Source: Methanospirillum hungatei (GTDB lineage Archaea; Halobacteriota; Methanomicrobia; Methanomicrobiales; Methanospirillaceae). Taken from it: a DNA stretch of 10,749 bases. Each line of letters starts with the position of its first letter. The first letter of the stretch is position 1. The DNA is taken from positions 1 through 10,749 of the forward strand of contig QKDV01000282.1 of the NCBI GenBank assembly GCA_003251955.1, given 5' to 3'. The translations under genes were made by a program, and so were the position numbers. Of this stretch, positions 1 to 6,653 are shown piece by piece. The notes under the pieces are model-generated. The model saw only the letters and a list, made by a program, of their open reading frames with translations, was not told the DNA's origin and made no database searches.

Positions 1-89
1 GATTGTTTTGTCTGCTATGGGAAATATTCGATGATATCAATAATAAAGGGTCTGATTTGATCACTCACATTAACCAATCAGACTACCGC

Positions 90-96
90 TATAAAT
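90..96 (+). promoter_or_regulatory. TATA-like box of rnhB
   Basis: TATAAAT lies about 26 nt upstream of a predicted transcription start near 119. This would give a leader of only about 7 nt before ATG 126, and no Shine-Dalgarno sequence precedes that ATG, so a near-leaderless mRNA is likely. The box also argues against translation starting further upstream. Confidence 0.5.
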
Positions 97-125
97 CCCA
101 GGTCTTCCCATGCATGCACCTGAGT

Positions 126-803
126 ATGGCAGCGAATAGTAATCCTGAAGAGGCGGGAAAGCCCGTTAGGAAGATATGTGGGGTGGATGAAGCAGGAAAG
201 GGGCCCGTTCTTGGTCCAATGGTAGTTGCCGGGGTAGCCTGTTCTGATCTTGATGAACTTGCCGGACTCGGGGTGATGGATTCGAAGGTTCTGACAGCGA
301 AGCGTCGTGAAGCCTTGTTTGAGTCCATAAAAAAACAGTTTCCATACGCAGTGGTCATCAGGACTGCAGCTGATATCGACCGGCTTAGAACAGAGATGAC
401 CATGAATGAGATCACTGCACGTGCCCATGCCGAGGTTGTTGCAACCCTCGGCTGCCCGGTTGCCTGGCTTGATGCGTGCGACGTGAACGAGGAGAGATAT
501 GGCAGGACCGTGGCCGGTTTCATAGGAAAGCCCTGTCAGGTGATCGCAAAACACAAAGCTGATCGCACCTGTCCAGCGGTATCCGCTGCATCCATCGTGG
601 CAAAGGTGATCCGCGATGGGCTGGTTAGTTCTTACAAAGAAGAGTACGGAGAGATAGGGAGCGGGTACCCTGCAGACCCTGTAACGATAAGTTTTCTTAC
701 CCGGTATATCCGGCAGCATGACTCCCCCCCTCCAATTGCAAGGAGAAGCTGGGCAACGGTGAAGAACCTGATGCATGATGCCGGGCAGAAGAGACTCTTC
801 TGA
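126..803 (+). CDS. rnhB: Ribonuclease HII
   Basis: Endonuclease that cuts the RNA strand of RNA-DNA hybrids and nicks at ribonucleotides misincorporated in DNA; cytosolic. From the chosen ATG the protein is 225 aa, close to the usual archaeal size. Visible family motifs are GVDEAGKG (D21, E22), DSK near residue 52, WLDACDV (D116), and HKADR followed by SAASIVAKVIRD (D146). Together these give the four acidic metal-binding residues. The reading frame stays open upstream to the window edge (TTG at 3), but that stretch looks non-coding and contains a TATA-like box at 90-96. That box predicts a transcript start near 119, so I chose ATG 126; ATG 114 is the alternative. The last residues, GQKRLF, resemble a shortened PCNA-binding (PIP) peptide. 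No terminator is evident before the next gene, 47 bp downstream on the same strand. Confidence 0.95.
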   Translation: MAANSNPEEAGKPVRKICGVDEAGKGPVLGPMVVAGVACSDLDELAGLGVMDSKVLTAKRREALFESIKKQFPYAVVIRTAADIDRLRTEMTMNEITARAHAEVVATLGCPVAWLDACDVNEERYGRTVAGFIGKPCQVIAKHKADRTCPAVSAASIVAKVIRDGLVSSYKEEYGEIGSGYPADPVTISFLTRYIRQHDSPPPIARRSWATVKNLMHDAGQKRLF

Positions 804-850
804 TACTCCCGGGTGTTCTTTTACTGCAAAAGTTCAACCTGTATACACCT

Positions 851-2206
851 ATGGAATGGTATCTTGTAGCATTCGCAGTCATCGCCCTCTACCTGGCACT
901 GGTTGCGATCATCAAAACTTATCTACCCTCACCTAGCACAGATACCACAAGTGGCGAGGAACCGGAACTTCTTCATCATAAAAAATCCACCCTTGCCTCA
1001 CATATAATGTTTTATGGCCCTATCCTTGCTCTGAAGACCGAAAGCGTCGCCTTCTTTGATTGGTTCCGAAAGTATAGCCGGGGATTGCGTATCTATGGGA
1101 CCATCGGGGTGTTCATGGTCATCGTCGTCTCGATCCTGATGGTTCTCATGATCCTGCTCTCGGTCAACCTCACTGTTGCTCTGAAACCCGAGCCAACAGC
1201 TATCAACAAACCCCAGAATCTCTTCCTTATTCCCGGTCTGAATGAGTTTGTTCCGTCCACATTTGCAGTATGGTTTGCCTTCATTCTGACCCTCGTGATC
1301 CACGAGTTCGGCCATGCCATCCTCTGCCGGGTCGAACAGATCAAGGTGAAAGCCATGGGTGTTCTCTTCTTTGTGATACCCATTGGTGCGTTTGTGGAAC
1401 CCGATGAGGAGGAGGTGAATAAGTCAGCGTCCTGGCCGAAGATGAGGATGTACGGTGCCGGGATCATGAACAACCTCGTAGTCGGAGTCTTCTGTTTTCT
1501 CCTGCTGATCGGTATGATCGGATGGGCAGTACCAAGTACTGAACCGATAGTAATCGGATTGTACAAGGACTATCCGGCAGCATCCGCTGATATTCCTTTT
1601 CCCTCTATCATCAGGACCATCAATGGGTCACCTGTGAACAGCACGGCTGAGGTGGCATCAGTTCTCAACCTGACAAAACCCGGGGATCATATCTCGATTG
1701 GATTCGAGAAGAGTGGTATAGTCTCAACCCATGAATTGAATCTCTCAACATGGCCTTCCGATCTAGGATCTCGCGAGTCAGGATTCATGGGAGTCTCTTA
1801 CTATAATGGGCAGGGTGTCATTGAGATGACCCAGCGATTCCTCTCACCTGCAGGATTCCTTATCCTCCTCTCGTTGCCGTTCATCCCGGGATCTGAAGGA
1901 CAGCAACTTCGGATTCTGGGATTTGATGTCGAAGAGATGACGTACTACACCGAACCGTTCCCGCTCTACTGGCAGGTGATCCATCTGCTCTTCTGGTCAG
2001 GATTCATCAACCTTGCAGCCGGCCTCTTTAATGCCCTCCCCATGCTCCCTCTCGACGGCGGGTTGATATTTAAAGAAGGAACCGAACGACTACTTGCACG
2101 CCGTGGCCTGTCCGGGTATGGATCGCATATCGTGGGAGCAGTGAGCAGTTTGATCCTCCTGCTGATGGTTGCACTCCTCTCGCTTCCGTACCTCTTTCAC
2201 ATGTAA
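851..2206 (+). CDS. Site-2 protease family (peptidase M50) membrane metalloprotease
   Basis: Predicted intramembrane zinc metalloprotease of 451 aa. The zinc-binding motif HEFGH is at residues 151-155 inside a hydrophobic segment. The second site-2 protease motif, NALPMLPLDGG, starts at N394 with D402 as third ligand. Further membrane segments are seen near residues 3-22, 83-110, 136-160, 205-226 and 425-448. Between the two catalytic segments lies a soluble, PDZ-like stretch (about 232-300). The post-HEFGH segment carries GAFVEPDEEE, typical of archaeal members of this family. Such enzymes cut transmembrane substrates, for instance membrane-bound regulators; the substrate here is unknown and no anti-sigma-like partner is adjacent. 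No Shine-Dalgarno sequence precedes ATG 851. It follows rnhB by 47 bp and could be co-transcribed or have its own weak promoter. Confidence 0.92.
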   Translation: MEWYLVAFAVIALYLALVAIIKTYLPSPSTDTTSGEEPELLHHKKSTLASHIMFYGPILALKTESVAFFDWFRKYSRGLRIYGTIGVFMVIVVSILMVLMILLSVNLTVALKPEPTAINKPQNLFLIPGLNEFVPSTFAVWFAFILTLVIHEFGHAILCRVEQIKVKAMGVLFFVIPIGAFVEPDEEEVNKSASWPKMRMYGAGIMNNLVVGVFCFLLLIGMIGWAVPSTEPIVIGLYKDYPAASADIPFPSIIRTINGSPVNSTAEVASVLNLTKPGDHISIGFEKSGIVSTHELNLSTWPSDLGSRESGFMGVSYYNGQGVIEMTQRFLSPAGFLILLSLPFIPGSEGQQLRILGFDVEEMTYYTEPFPLYWQVIHLLFWSGFINLAAGLFNALPMLPLDGGLIFKEGTERLLARRGLSGYGSHIVGAVSSLILLLMVALLSLPYLFHM

Positions 2207-2229
2207 TGAAGAGCTCCTTAATAACTCAC

Positions 2230-2236
2230 TTTTTTT
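2230..2236 (+). terminator. Oligo-T tract after the site-2 protease gene
   Basis: A run of seven T residues lies 24 nt after the stop codon of the protease gene. Archaeal RNA polymerase terminates at oligo-T tracts without needing a hairpin, and none is evident here. It is a plausible terminator separating the protease gene from the next gene. Confidence 0.4.
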
Positions 2237-2370
2237 GAGAATACGCCTATATCTCTTCATCTCGTCAATAAACCGTCATTGATACTAATTTTTCTGAATA
2301 ATTCTGAATTCATTGTGTACTAGTGCCATTATCCGGATACTTTTATCTCCCATGTGGGGATCATATACCT

Positions 2371-2376
2371 GGAGGT
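2371..2376 (+). promoter_or_regulatory. Shine-Dalgarno of the small membrane protein
   Basis: GGAGGT is positioned 9 nt before ATG 2386. This is among the strongest ribosome binding sites in the window, and it decides the start of the gene in favour of ATG 2386 over GTG 2323. Confidence 0.7.
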
Positions 2377-2385
2377 ACCCGGAAT

Positions 2386-2673
2386 ATGTTGGAAATTGGA
2401 ACTGATATTCAAGGGGCACTTCTCGTTGTCTGTTTTATAGTCCTGGTCCAGATCTCCGTCAAGTGTTATAGCTCCGGAATACCAAGACTACGGGTTATCT
2501 TCCTCTCGCTACTCTGCTATCTCTTATGGTTCTGCAGTTTTCTCCTGACCCTATCCGGAGATGGACAGAACCTTGGCCTGCTCTGGGAGATCCTGAGTCT
2601 TCTTGGTATGGCTTCGACCCTCTATGTCCTGTTCATAGGAGTATACGAGATCCTGGCAAGTCCTGGTATGTGA
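2386..2673 (+). CDS. Small three-helix membrane protein of unknown function
   Basis: Hypothetical 95-aa protein, very hydrophobic, with three likely membrane helices at about residues 10-25, 37-56 and 65-90. I recognise no family motif. ATG 2386 was chosen because GGAGGT lies 9 nt upstream (2371-2376); the frame can be extended to GTG 2323, but that adds 21 residues with no start signal. The downstream neighbour is a CARF-HEPN gene on the same strand after 82 bp, with no oligo-T tract between them, so co-transcription is possible. Membrane proteins do accompany some CARF effectors, but nothing in this sequence proves a link. Function unknown. Confidence 0.7.
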   Translation: MLEIGTDIQGALLVVCFIVLVQISVKCYSSGIPRLRVIFLSLLCYLLWFCSFLLTLSGDGQNLGLLWEILSLLGMASTLYVLFIGVYEILASPGM

Positions 2674-2755
2674 CCGGTGATGATCCATCTTTGAGGCTTC
2701 TGATTAATGCCAGATATCGGAAGACAGATTATTCATCCTGATCTATCTTCTCCCG

Positions 2756-4024
2756 ATGTACCTTCTCATGACGGTCGGGACCGGTATCGGGTCTGATCCT
2801 GCAGATGCTATCGATCGACTCGTCCGTTCATGTAGTTTTGTGATCCAGTCCTACAAACCGGAACATATCATCTACTTCTGTTCACCGGAAAGCAAAGATC
2901 TGGTCAGCAATATTGAGGAGGGATGCCGGGAGTTTTGGGGCCTGACACCTCCACAGTCAGAAACCTGTCTTATTGAGGATCCTAACGACTTTGCCCGATG
3001 CTTTGAAGTTATCTATGGGGTATGTGTACTCTTCCAGGAGTTTGAACTCGTCATCGATGCAAGTTCAGGTACTCGATCGATGACAATGGCAGCGTCCATT
3101 GCATCATTTCTGACCCGCAACCAGGTGGCTCATGTCACCGGAGAGAAAAAGGGTGGTCTGGTGCTCCCGGGAACTGAACGGGTGAAGGAGATGACGCTTT
3201 TTGCAGCGTATGATCGTCTCCGGTTCCACCAGGCGATAGATCAGTTTAACAGCAGTCACTTTGGCAGTTCGCTTGAGCTTCTATCAGGCATCTCTACCAT
3301 TCCTGAACGTGACATCTACTATGCCCTCTTTCATGGGTATTACTCCTGGGACAAACTGAACTATACCGAAGCCTTCAGGTACCTACAACATGCCGATGAC
3401 CTGACTGAAGGTGTGTCCGGAAATCGTGATTTTCTTCAGAAACTGCTTGAACTAGAGGAAAAAGGAGAGAACGGTTTTTCCAGAAAGGAGCGGTGCCAAT
3501 TCAAGCAGGAGAAGTATTTGTACATCCTTGTGGATCTTCTCAACAATGCGAAGCGCCGTATTGAAAGAGAACTGTATGACGATGCCTTTGCCAGGCTTTA
3601 CCGGGTTGTTGAACTCCTCTCGCAGGTCCTCCTGCTCAGTTGGCATATTGACGATATTGAAGGGAAGATCCATTTCACAGACCTTCGTAAAATTCTCCAC
3701 GATAAAAAAGATGTCTCGCTATATGCACGCAGGGCAGATCGGAAGGGAATTATCAGGATTGGTCTCAGGTCAAAGTTCATGCTGCTTGAAGATCTTGGTA
3801 TGCAGGGAGCCAGTGAGTATTACATGCACCTTGAACCCTTTCTGAGAGTTCGCAATGACTCCATCCTGGCCCACGGACTTTCACCGGTCCATGGTGATGA
3901 GGCACGAGAAATGTGGGCCGAGGTGTTTGCTATAACAAGACAGGCTTGCACAGACATGCCGTTTGATCTCGAACGACTCCTTGTGCAGTCTGCATATCCG
4001 AATATTGAAACCCCCATGAACTAA
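2756..4024 (+). CDS. CARF-HEPN protein, CRISPR-associated Cas02710 (TIGR02710)/Csm6-like
   Basis: Predicted cyclic-oligoadenylate-responsive RNase of 422 aa. The N-terminal CARF-like Rossmann domain (about 1-150) shows the opening strand-loop MTVGTGIG (5-12) and the ligand-loop motif DASSGTRSM (101-109). A helical middle leads to a C-terminal HEPN-like domain (about 250-410) containing RNDSILAHG: R366 and H373 form an R-x6-H version of the HEPN catalytic motif. In type III CRISPR systems such proteins bind cyclic oligoadenylates made by Cas10 and degrade RNA non-specifically. The protein begins directly with the first CARF strand, so ATG 2756 fits; no Shine-Dalgarno sequence is present, and a weak TATA-like stretch near 2727-2735 would give a leaderless mRNA. 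No other cas gene or repeat array is in the window, so it is an orphan locally. Family assignment is from recognised motifs, not a profile search. Confidence 0.8.
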   Translation: MYLLMTVGTGIGSDPADAIDRLVRSCSFVIQSYKPEHIIYFCSPESKDLVSNIEEGCREFWGLTPPQSETCLIEDPNDFARCFEVIYGVCVLFQEFELVIDASSGTRSMTMAASIASFLTRNQVAHVTGEKKGGLVLPGTERVKEMTLFAAYDRLRFHQAIDQFNSSHFGSSLELLSGISTIPERDIYYALFHGYYSWDKLNYTEAFRYLQHADDLTEGVSGNRDFLQKLLELEEKGENGFSRKERCQFKQEKYLYILVDLLNNAKRRIERELYDDAFARLYRVVELLSQVLLLSWHIDDIEGKIHFTDLRKILHDKKDVSLYARRADRKGIIRIGLRSKFMLLEDLGMQGASEYYMHLEPFLRVRNDSILAHGLSPVHGDEAREMWAEVFAITRQACTDMPFDLERLLVQSAYPNIETPMN

Positions 4025-4045
4025 AGTCTGGGTTTACAGGTATAA

Positions 4046-4057
4046 AATTCTAAAAAG
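4046..4057 (-). terminator. T-rich segment between convergent genes
   Basis: Read on the - strand, just past the stop of the SPEG-repeat gene, this segment contains a run of five T residues followed by a second T-rich stretch. It lies in the 37-bp gap between two convergent genes. It could act as an oligo-T terminator for the - strand gene; the evidence is weak. Confidence 0.3.
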
Positions 4058-4061
4058 TGGG

Positions 4062-4292
4062 TTAGAGTCCTTCTAATGCCTGCTTTACTATTCCTTTTGC
4101 TTCATCAGGGATTGGGAGTTGATCAAGCATGGAGAGCAGGATGGTAGCGCCCATCTTCTTTCCTTCCGCACTACCCAGAAGCTCCTTGATCGTGTTCATT
4201 CCTTCAGGGGACGTGATATAGTCCTTGATCATCTGCTGACCTTCAGGTGAAGAAAGGAACTTCTTCGCCATATTTCCACCTAAATCAAACAT
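4062..4292 (-). CDS. Small protein made of 13-residue 'SPEG' repeats
   Basis: Hypothetical 76-aa protein with no recognised enzymatic motif. It is built of tandem 13-residue units: residues 12-24 (FLSSPEG...), 25-37 (YITSPEG...) and 38-50 (LLGSAEG...), then a degenerate fourth unit (51-63). The consensus is two hydrophobic residues, a variable one, S-[PA]-E-G, three variable residues, I-K-[DE]. This suggests stacked short helices. The start is uncertain. ATG 4292 sits about 27 nt after a TATA-like box and would be leaderless, and its first residues (FDLG then GNMAKK) continue the repeat phase. ATG 4271 has AGGTGG just upstream. I prefer 4292. The upstream neighbour on the same strand is the Cys-rich gene, whose stop codon lies next to this promoter. 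Function unknown. Confidence 0.72.
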   Translation of the reverse strand: MFDLGGNMAKKFLSSPEGQQMIKDYITSPEGMNTIKELLGSAEGKKMGATILLSMLDQLPIPDEAKGIVKQALEGL

Positions 4293-4315
4293 CTTAATTC
4301 CTGTAATACTGGTTC

Positions 4316-4324
4316 TTTTATAAT
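4316..4324 (-). promoter_or_regulatory. TATA-like box of the SPEG-repeat gene
   Basis: Read on the - strand the sequence is ATTATAAAA. It overlaps the TAA stop codon (4324-4326) of the upstream Cys-rich gene. Its centre is about 27 nt from ATG 4292, giving a leaderless transcript, or a leader of about 23 nt to ATG 4271. The small repeat gene can therefore be expressed separately from the gene before it. Confidence 0.5.
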
Positions 4325-4641
4325 TAAGAGATTGTAGATCCCCAGACGGACTTTTCGTATCGCTGGCCTTTTTCATCACCACGTGTGCAGAAGTACTTGT
4401 GCTCAAGACCTGCTTCCTTTGCTATTGGACAAGTAGGACAGTTACACCCTTCTTCATATGAGATGCAAAGGAAACTTCTGCCAAGAAGACAAAAGAGTTT
4501 TTCCCGCTCAACAATGGCACATTTGTTAAAACTCGGGCATTTCGGGCAGATACATGCCTCCTTCTTCTCCTCGATCAATTTTTCCTGTTCTGCCAGGGGG
4601 AGGTTTTTCATCTCCTTGACCAGCGACACAAATTTGTCCAT
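4324..4641 (-). CDS. Cys-rich DUF2769-like protein
   Basis: A 105-aa cytosolic protein with ten cysteines at 30, 32, 35, 41, 51, 59, 66, 68, 71 and 85. Two C-x-C-P-x-C-P motifs (from C30 and from C66) are each followed after about 20 residues by a [LY]-F-C-x-x-G motif (C51 and C85), which looks like an internal duplication. The arrangement implies two metal sites, either zinc or iron-sulfur; the sequence does not say which. The pattern matches what I know of archaeal DUF2769 proteins, a family of unknown function found in methanogens. The N-terminal 28 residues are charged and helical. The start at 4641 is supported by GAGG seven nt upstream. A TATA-like stretch precedes it at 4675-4683. It is divergent from the ycaO operon, sharing a 163-bp intergenic region. 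Confidence 0.78.
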   Translation of the reverse strand: MDKFVSLVKEMKNLPLAEQEKLIEEKKEACICPKCPSFNKCAIVEREKLFCLLGRSFLCISYEEGCNCPTCPIAKEAGLEHKYFCTRGDEKGQRYEKSVWGSTIS

Positions 4642-4674
4642 TACGATCCCTCGCTTGAGAAGTTACATTTTTAT

Positions 4675-4683
4675 GATATAATA
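4675..4683 (-). promoter_or_regulatory. TATA-like box of the Cys-rich gene
   Basis: Read on the - strand this is TATTATATC, the most AT-rich stretch upstream of ATG 4641. A start about 26 nt downstream, near 4653, would leave a short leader containing the GAGG ribosome binding site. A second AT-rich stretch, CATAAAAAT, lies slightly closer to the gene and is an alternative. Confidence 0.35.
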
Positions 4684-4804
4684 CTATCTGTCCTTGTTGT
4701 ATCTATCACTCTGTTCTATCTGACCTGTTAATTCAACATGAATCTGATAGTTTCTGTCAAGATCAGATCGCTTTTCAGGGTTTAGAGCCAACATATAATT
4801 ATCA

Positions 4805-6025
4805 ATGAAACTCTCCTCGTGCAGGAAAAGGTACCAGCAGGAGACACACCGGACAAAGTCCCCTGAAGAGACCTATGCGATCATCAGGAATCTGGTTGTC
4901 CCAGCAGGCATAACCAGAGTCGCTGATATCACCGGGCTTGACCGGCTTGGAATCCCTGTGTTCTCCTGTATCAGGCCTGATGCTGCCGATGGTTCAATCT
5001 CCGTCTATAATGGGAAGGGGGCCACAGAGATGGCAGCCCGTGTCTCTGCCATCATGGAAGGGCTTGAACGGTACTCTGCCGAACTGCACGATAGAGTACC
5101 GGTTGTTGCATGTGTTGAGCAACTTGCAGGAAGGGATGATCTTATCGATCCAGCAGATCTCATCCTTCCAAAAGGAGTGAATCTCTCCTTTCCAATCCCC
5201 TGGTTTCCTGCGTATGATATTATGCAGGATAGGGATCTCCTCATTCCCGCTCATGCGATTTTTCATCCGGTACAGCGGACCATGGGTGAACTCTTCAGAA
5301 CCAGCACCAATGGGATTGCCTCTGGTAACACACTCGAAGAGGCGGTGTTTCATGGGCTTTGCGAGATCATAGAGCGGGATGCCTGGTCCCTCGCTGAAGC
5401 AGTGAACAAGGGTGGTCCTGTCATCACCGGGATAGAGAACCAGACGATCCTCTCCCTCTTAAACAGGTTCAGTGAGGCCGGGGTTGAGATCACGCTCCGT
5501 GATATCTCCAGTGATATTGGTCTTCCTACTGTGGCAGCAGTAGCTGATGATGTTTCCCTCAGAGATCCTACCCTGCTCTGTATCGGAATGGGTACACATG
5601 CTGTCCCCGAGATTGCGATTCTTCGGGCCCTGACCGAGGCTGCTCAGAGTAGGGCGACACAGATCCACGGAGCACGTGAAGATACCCATGACAGTCACAT
5701 GAAAAGGCAGATCGGGTATGAACGGACAAAAAGGCTGAATAGGAAATGGTTTGAGAACGGGGAGACCATCGAATTTTCAGAGATGTACGCCTACCGGTCA
5801 GAAGATTTCCTCGATGATATCACCTACACCACCGAGCAGTTAAAGAGAGCAGGGATCAGTCATGTTCTGGTCACTGATCTGACCCGGCCAGAGATCGGGA
5901 TTCCCGTTGTCAGGGTGATAGTGCCCGGGCTTGAACATTACGCGATGGACCCGGATCGTATTGGAGATCGATGCAGAAGTGCCAGACGTAATTATCTACC
6001 TGGGTCCAAGCCTGCCGCTGCATGA
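4805..6025 (+). CDS. ycaO: YcaO-type cyclodehydratase, probably for McrA thioglycine
   Basis: ATP-dependent YcaO enzyme of 406 aa. In methanogens the YcaO/TfuA pair is known to convert a glycine of methyl-coenzyme M reductase subunit McrA into thioglycine. Recognisable features are KGATEMAARVSAIMEGLERYSAE (K71 to E93, with E75, R79, E85, E88 and R89 likely in ATP/Mg binding) and EEAVFHGLCEIIERDAW (about 178-194). The N-terminus GITRVADITGLDRLGIPVFS is typical of methanogen members. It lacks the proline-rich tail seen in RiPP azoline-forming YcaO enzymes. ATG 4805 is the only reasonable in-frame start and matches homologue N-termini as I recall them; there is no Shine-Dalgarno sequence, and the AT-rich stretch at 4793-4800 is too close to serve as its TATA box. 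The last 15 codons overlap tfuA. First gene of a five-gene unit. Confidence 0.93.
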   Translation: MKLSSCRKRYQQETHRTKSPEETYAIIRNLVVPAGITRVADITGLDRLGIPVFSCIRPDAADGSISVYNGKGATEMAARVSAIMEGLERYSAELHDRVPVVACVEQLAGRDDLIDPADLILPKGVNLSFPIPWFPAYDIMQDRDLLIPAHAIFHPVQRTMGELFRTSTNGIASGNTLEEAVFHGLCEIIERDAWSLAEAVNKGGPVITGIENQTILSLLNRFSEAGVEITLRDISSDIGLPTVAAVADDVSLRDPTLLCIGMGTHAVPEIAILRALTEAAQSRATQIHGAREDTHDSHMKRQIGYERTKRLNRKWFENGETIEFSEMYAYRSEDFLDDITYTTEQLKRAGISHVLVTDLTRPEIGIPVVRVIVPGLEHYAMDPDRIGDRCRSARRNYLPGSKPAAA

Positions 6026-6653
6026 GGCAGAACTGATCCTTCCCCAGGGATCAGCAGTGAAGTACTGTCCCCCGGTAAAAAGGGGCGATCTCGCCGGCGC
6101 CATTGCAGCAGGGCCTGATATTATCGGTATCATAGACGGGCTCTTCTTTGAGAATGCTTCTGTCGGACACCGTGAGATTCTGGGTGCCATCAGGGCCGGT
6201 ATCAGAGTCATTGGAGCGTCGAGTATGGGTGCCCTTCGGGCAGCTGAGTTATCTTCATTTGGAATGGAAGGAGTCGGTGAGGTCTACAGGCGTTATCAGT
6301 CCGGTGAGATAGAGTCTGATGACGAGGTTGCCCTGATCTGCGATCCTGTCTCAAATGCTGCACTGTCAGAGGCGCTGGTAAACATCAGGATCACGCTAGA
6401 AAAAGCAGAGGCTTCAGGTATCATTACCTATGAGGAGAGTTCTGCCCTGTTTGCAGAGGCACAGAGGCGGTATTATCCTGACCGAACCTGGTCACTGGTG
6501 ATCAGGGGAGCAGGAATTCCTTCTGACCGTATTGATGCCATCCTTGCCTGGGTCAGGACATCCCGGGTGGATCAGAAACAGGATGATGCTAGGGCAGCCT
6601 TGCAGTACATCGCCTCACTCATCTCCCCATCTAACCCCGGTGAACACTCATGA
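5979..6653 (+). CDS. tfuA: TfuA-like protein, partner of YcaO
   Basis: TfuA-family protein of 224 aa. It works with YcaO in peptide-backbone thioamidation; it is thought to help deliver or activate sulfur. The sequence opens with PDVIIYLGPSLP and carries the family core GIIDGLFFENASVGHREIL (about 50-68), then ASSMGALRAAEL (80-91). The start is probably GTG 5979, which places the first strand right at the N-terminus as in relatives; TTG 5931 or TTG 5961 would add residues read through the YcaO C-terminal codons. The gene overlaps ycaO by 47 bp in another frame and overlaps the next gene by ATGA, so the three are probably translationally coupled. A GGAG stands 12 nt before GTG, somewhat far for a ribosome site. 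Confidence 0.9.
   Translation: MPDVIIYLGPSLPLHEAELILPQGSAVKYCPPVKRGDLAGAIAAGPDIIGIIDGLFFENASVGHREILGAIRAGIRVIGASSMGALRAAELSSFGMEGVGEVYRRYQSGEIESDDEVALICDPVSNAALSEALVNIRITLEKAEASGIITYEESSALFAEAQRRYYPDRTWSLVIRGAGIPSDRIDAILAWVRTSRVDQKQDDARAALQYIASLISPSNPGEHS

Noticed and set aside
3..125. N-terminal extension of RNase HII to the window edge
   Set aside because: The 41 extra residues match nothing in the family and the stretch contains a TATA-like box at 90-96.
78..776. Long open frame (232 codons) on the - strand opposite rnhB
   Set aside because: It lies wholly antisense to a gene with intact RNase HII catalytic motifs, shows no recognisable domain, and is rich in Cys, His and Pro as expected of a shadow frame.
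1093..1566. Open frame (157 codons) on the - strand opposite the site-2 protease
   Set aside because: Antisense to the HEFGH membrane protease region; its Thr/Arg/Met-rich composition reflects the reverse of hydrophobic codons.
2526..2741. 71-codon open frame overlapping the small membrane protein
   Set aside because: It lacks a ribosome site and has a Trp/Pro/Arg-rich shadow composition, whereas the overlapping frame has GGAGGT and three membrane helices.
2756..4024. CRISPR array or other cas genes near the CARF-HEPN gene
   Set aside because: I looked for regularly spaced direct repeats and Cas10/Csm/Cmr-like proteins in the window and saw none.
4385..4681. Open frame (98 codons) on the + strand across the Cys-rich gene
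   Set aside because: The - strand frame has an ordered, duplicated Cys pattern, a ribosome site and a promoter-like box, while the + strand frame has none of these.
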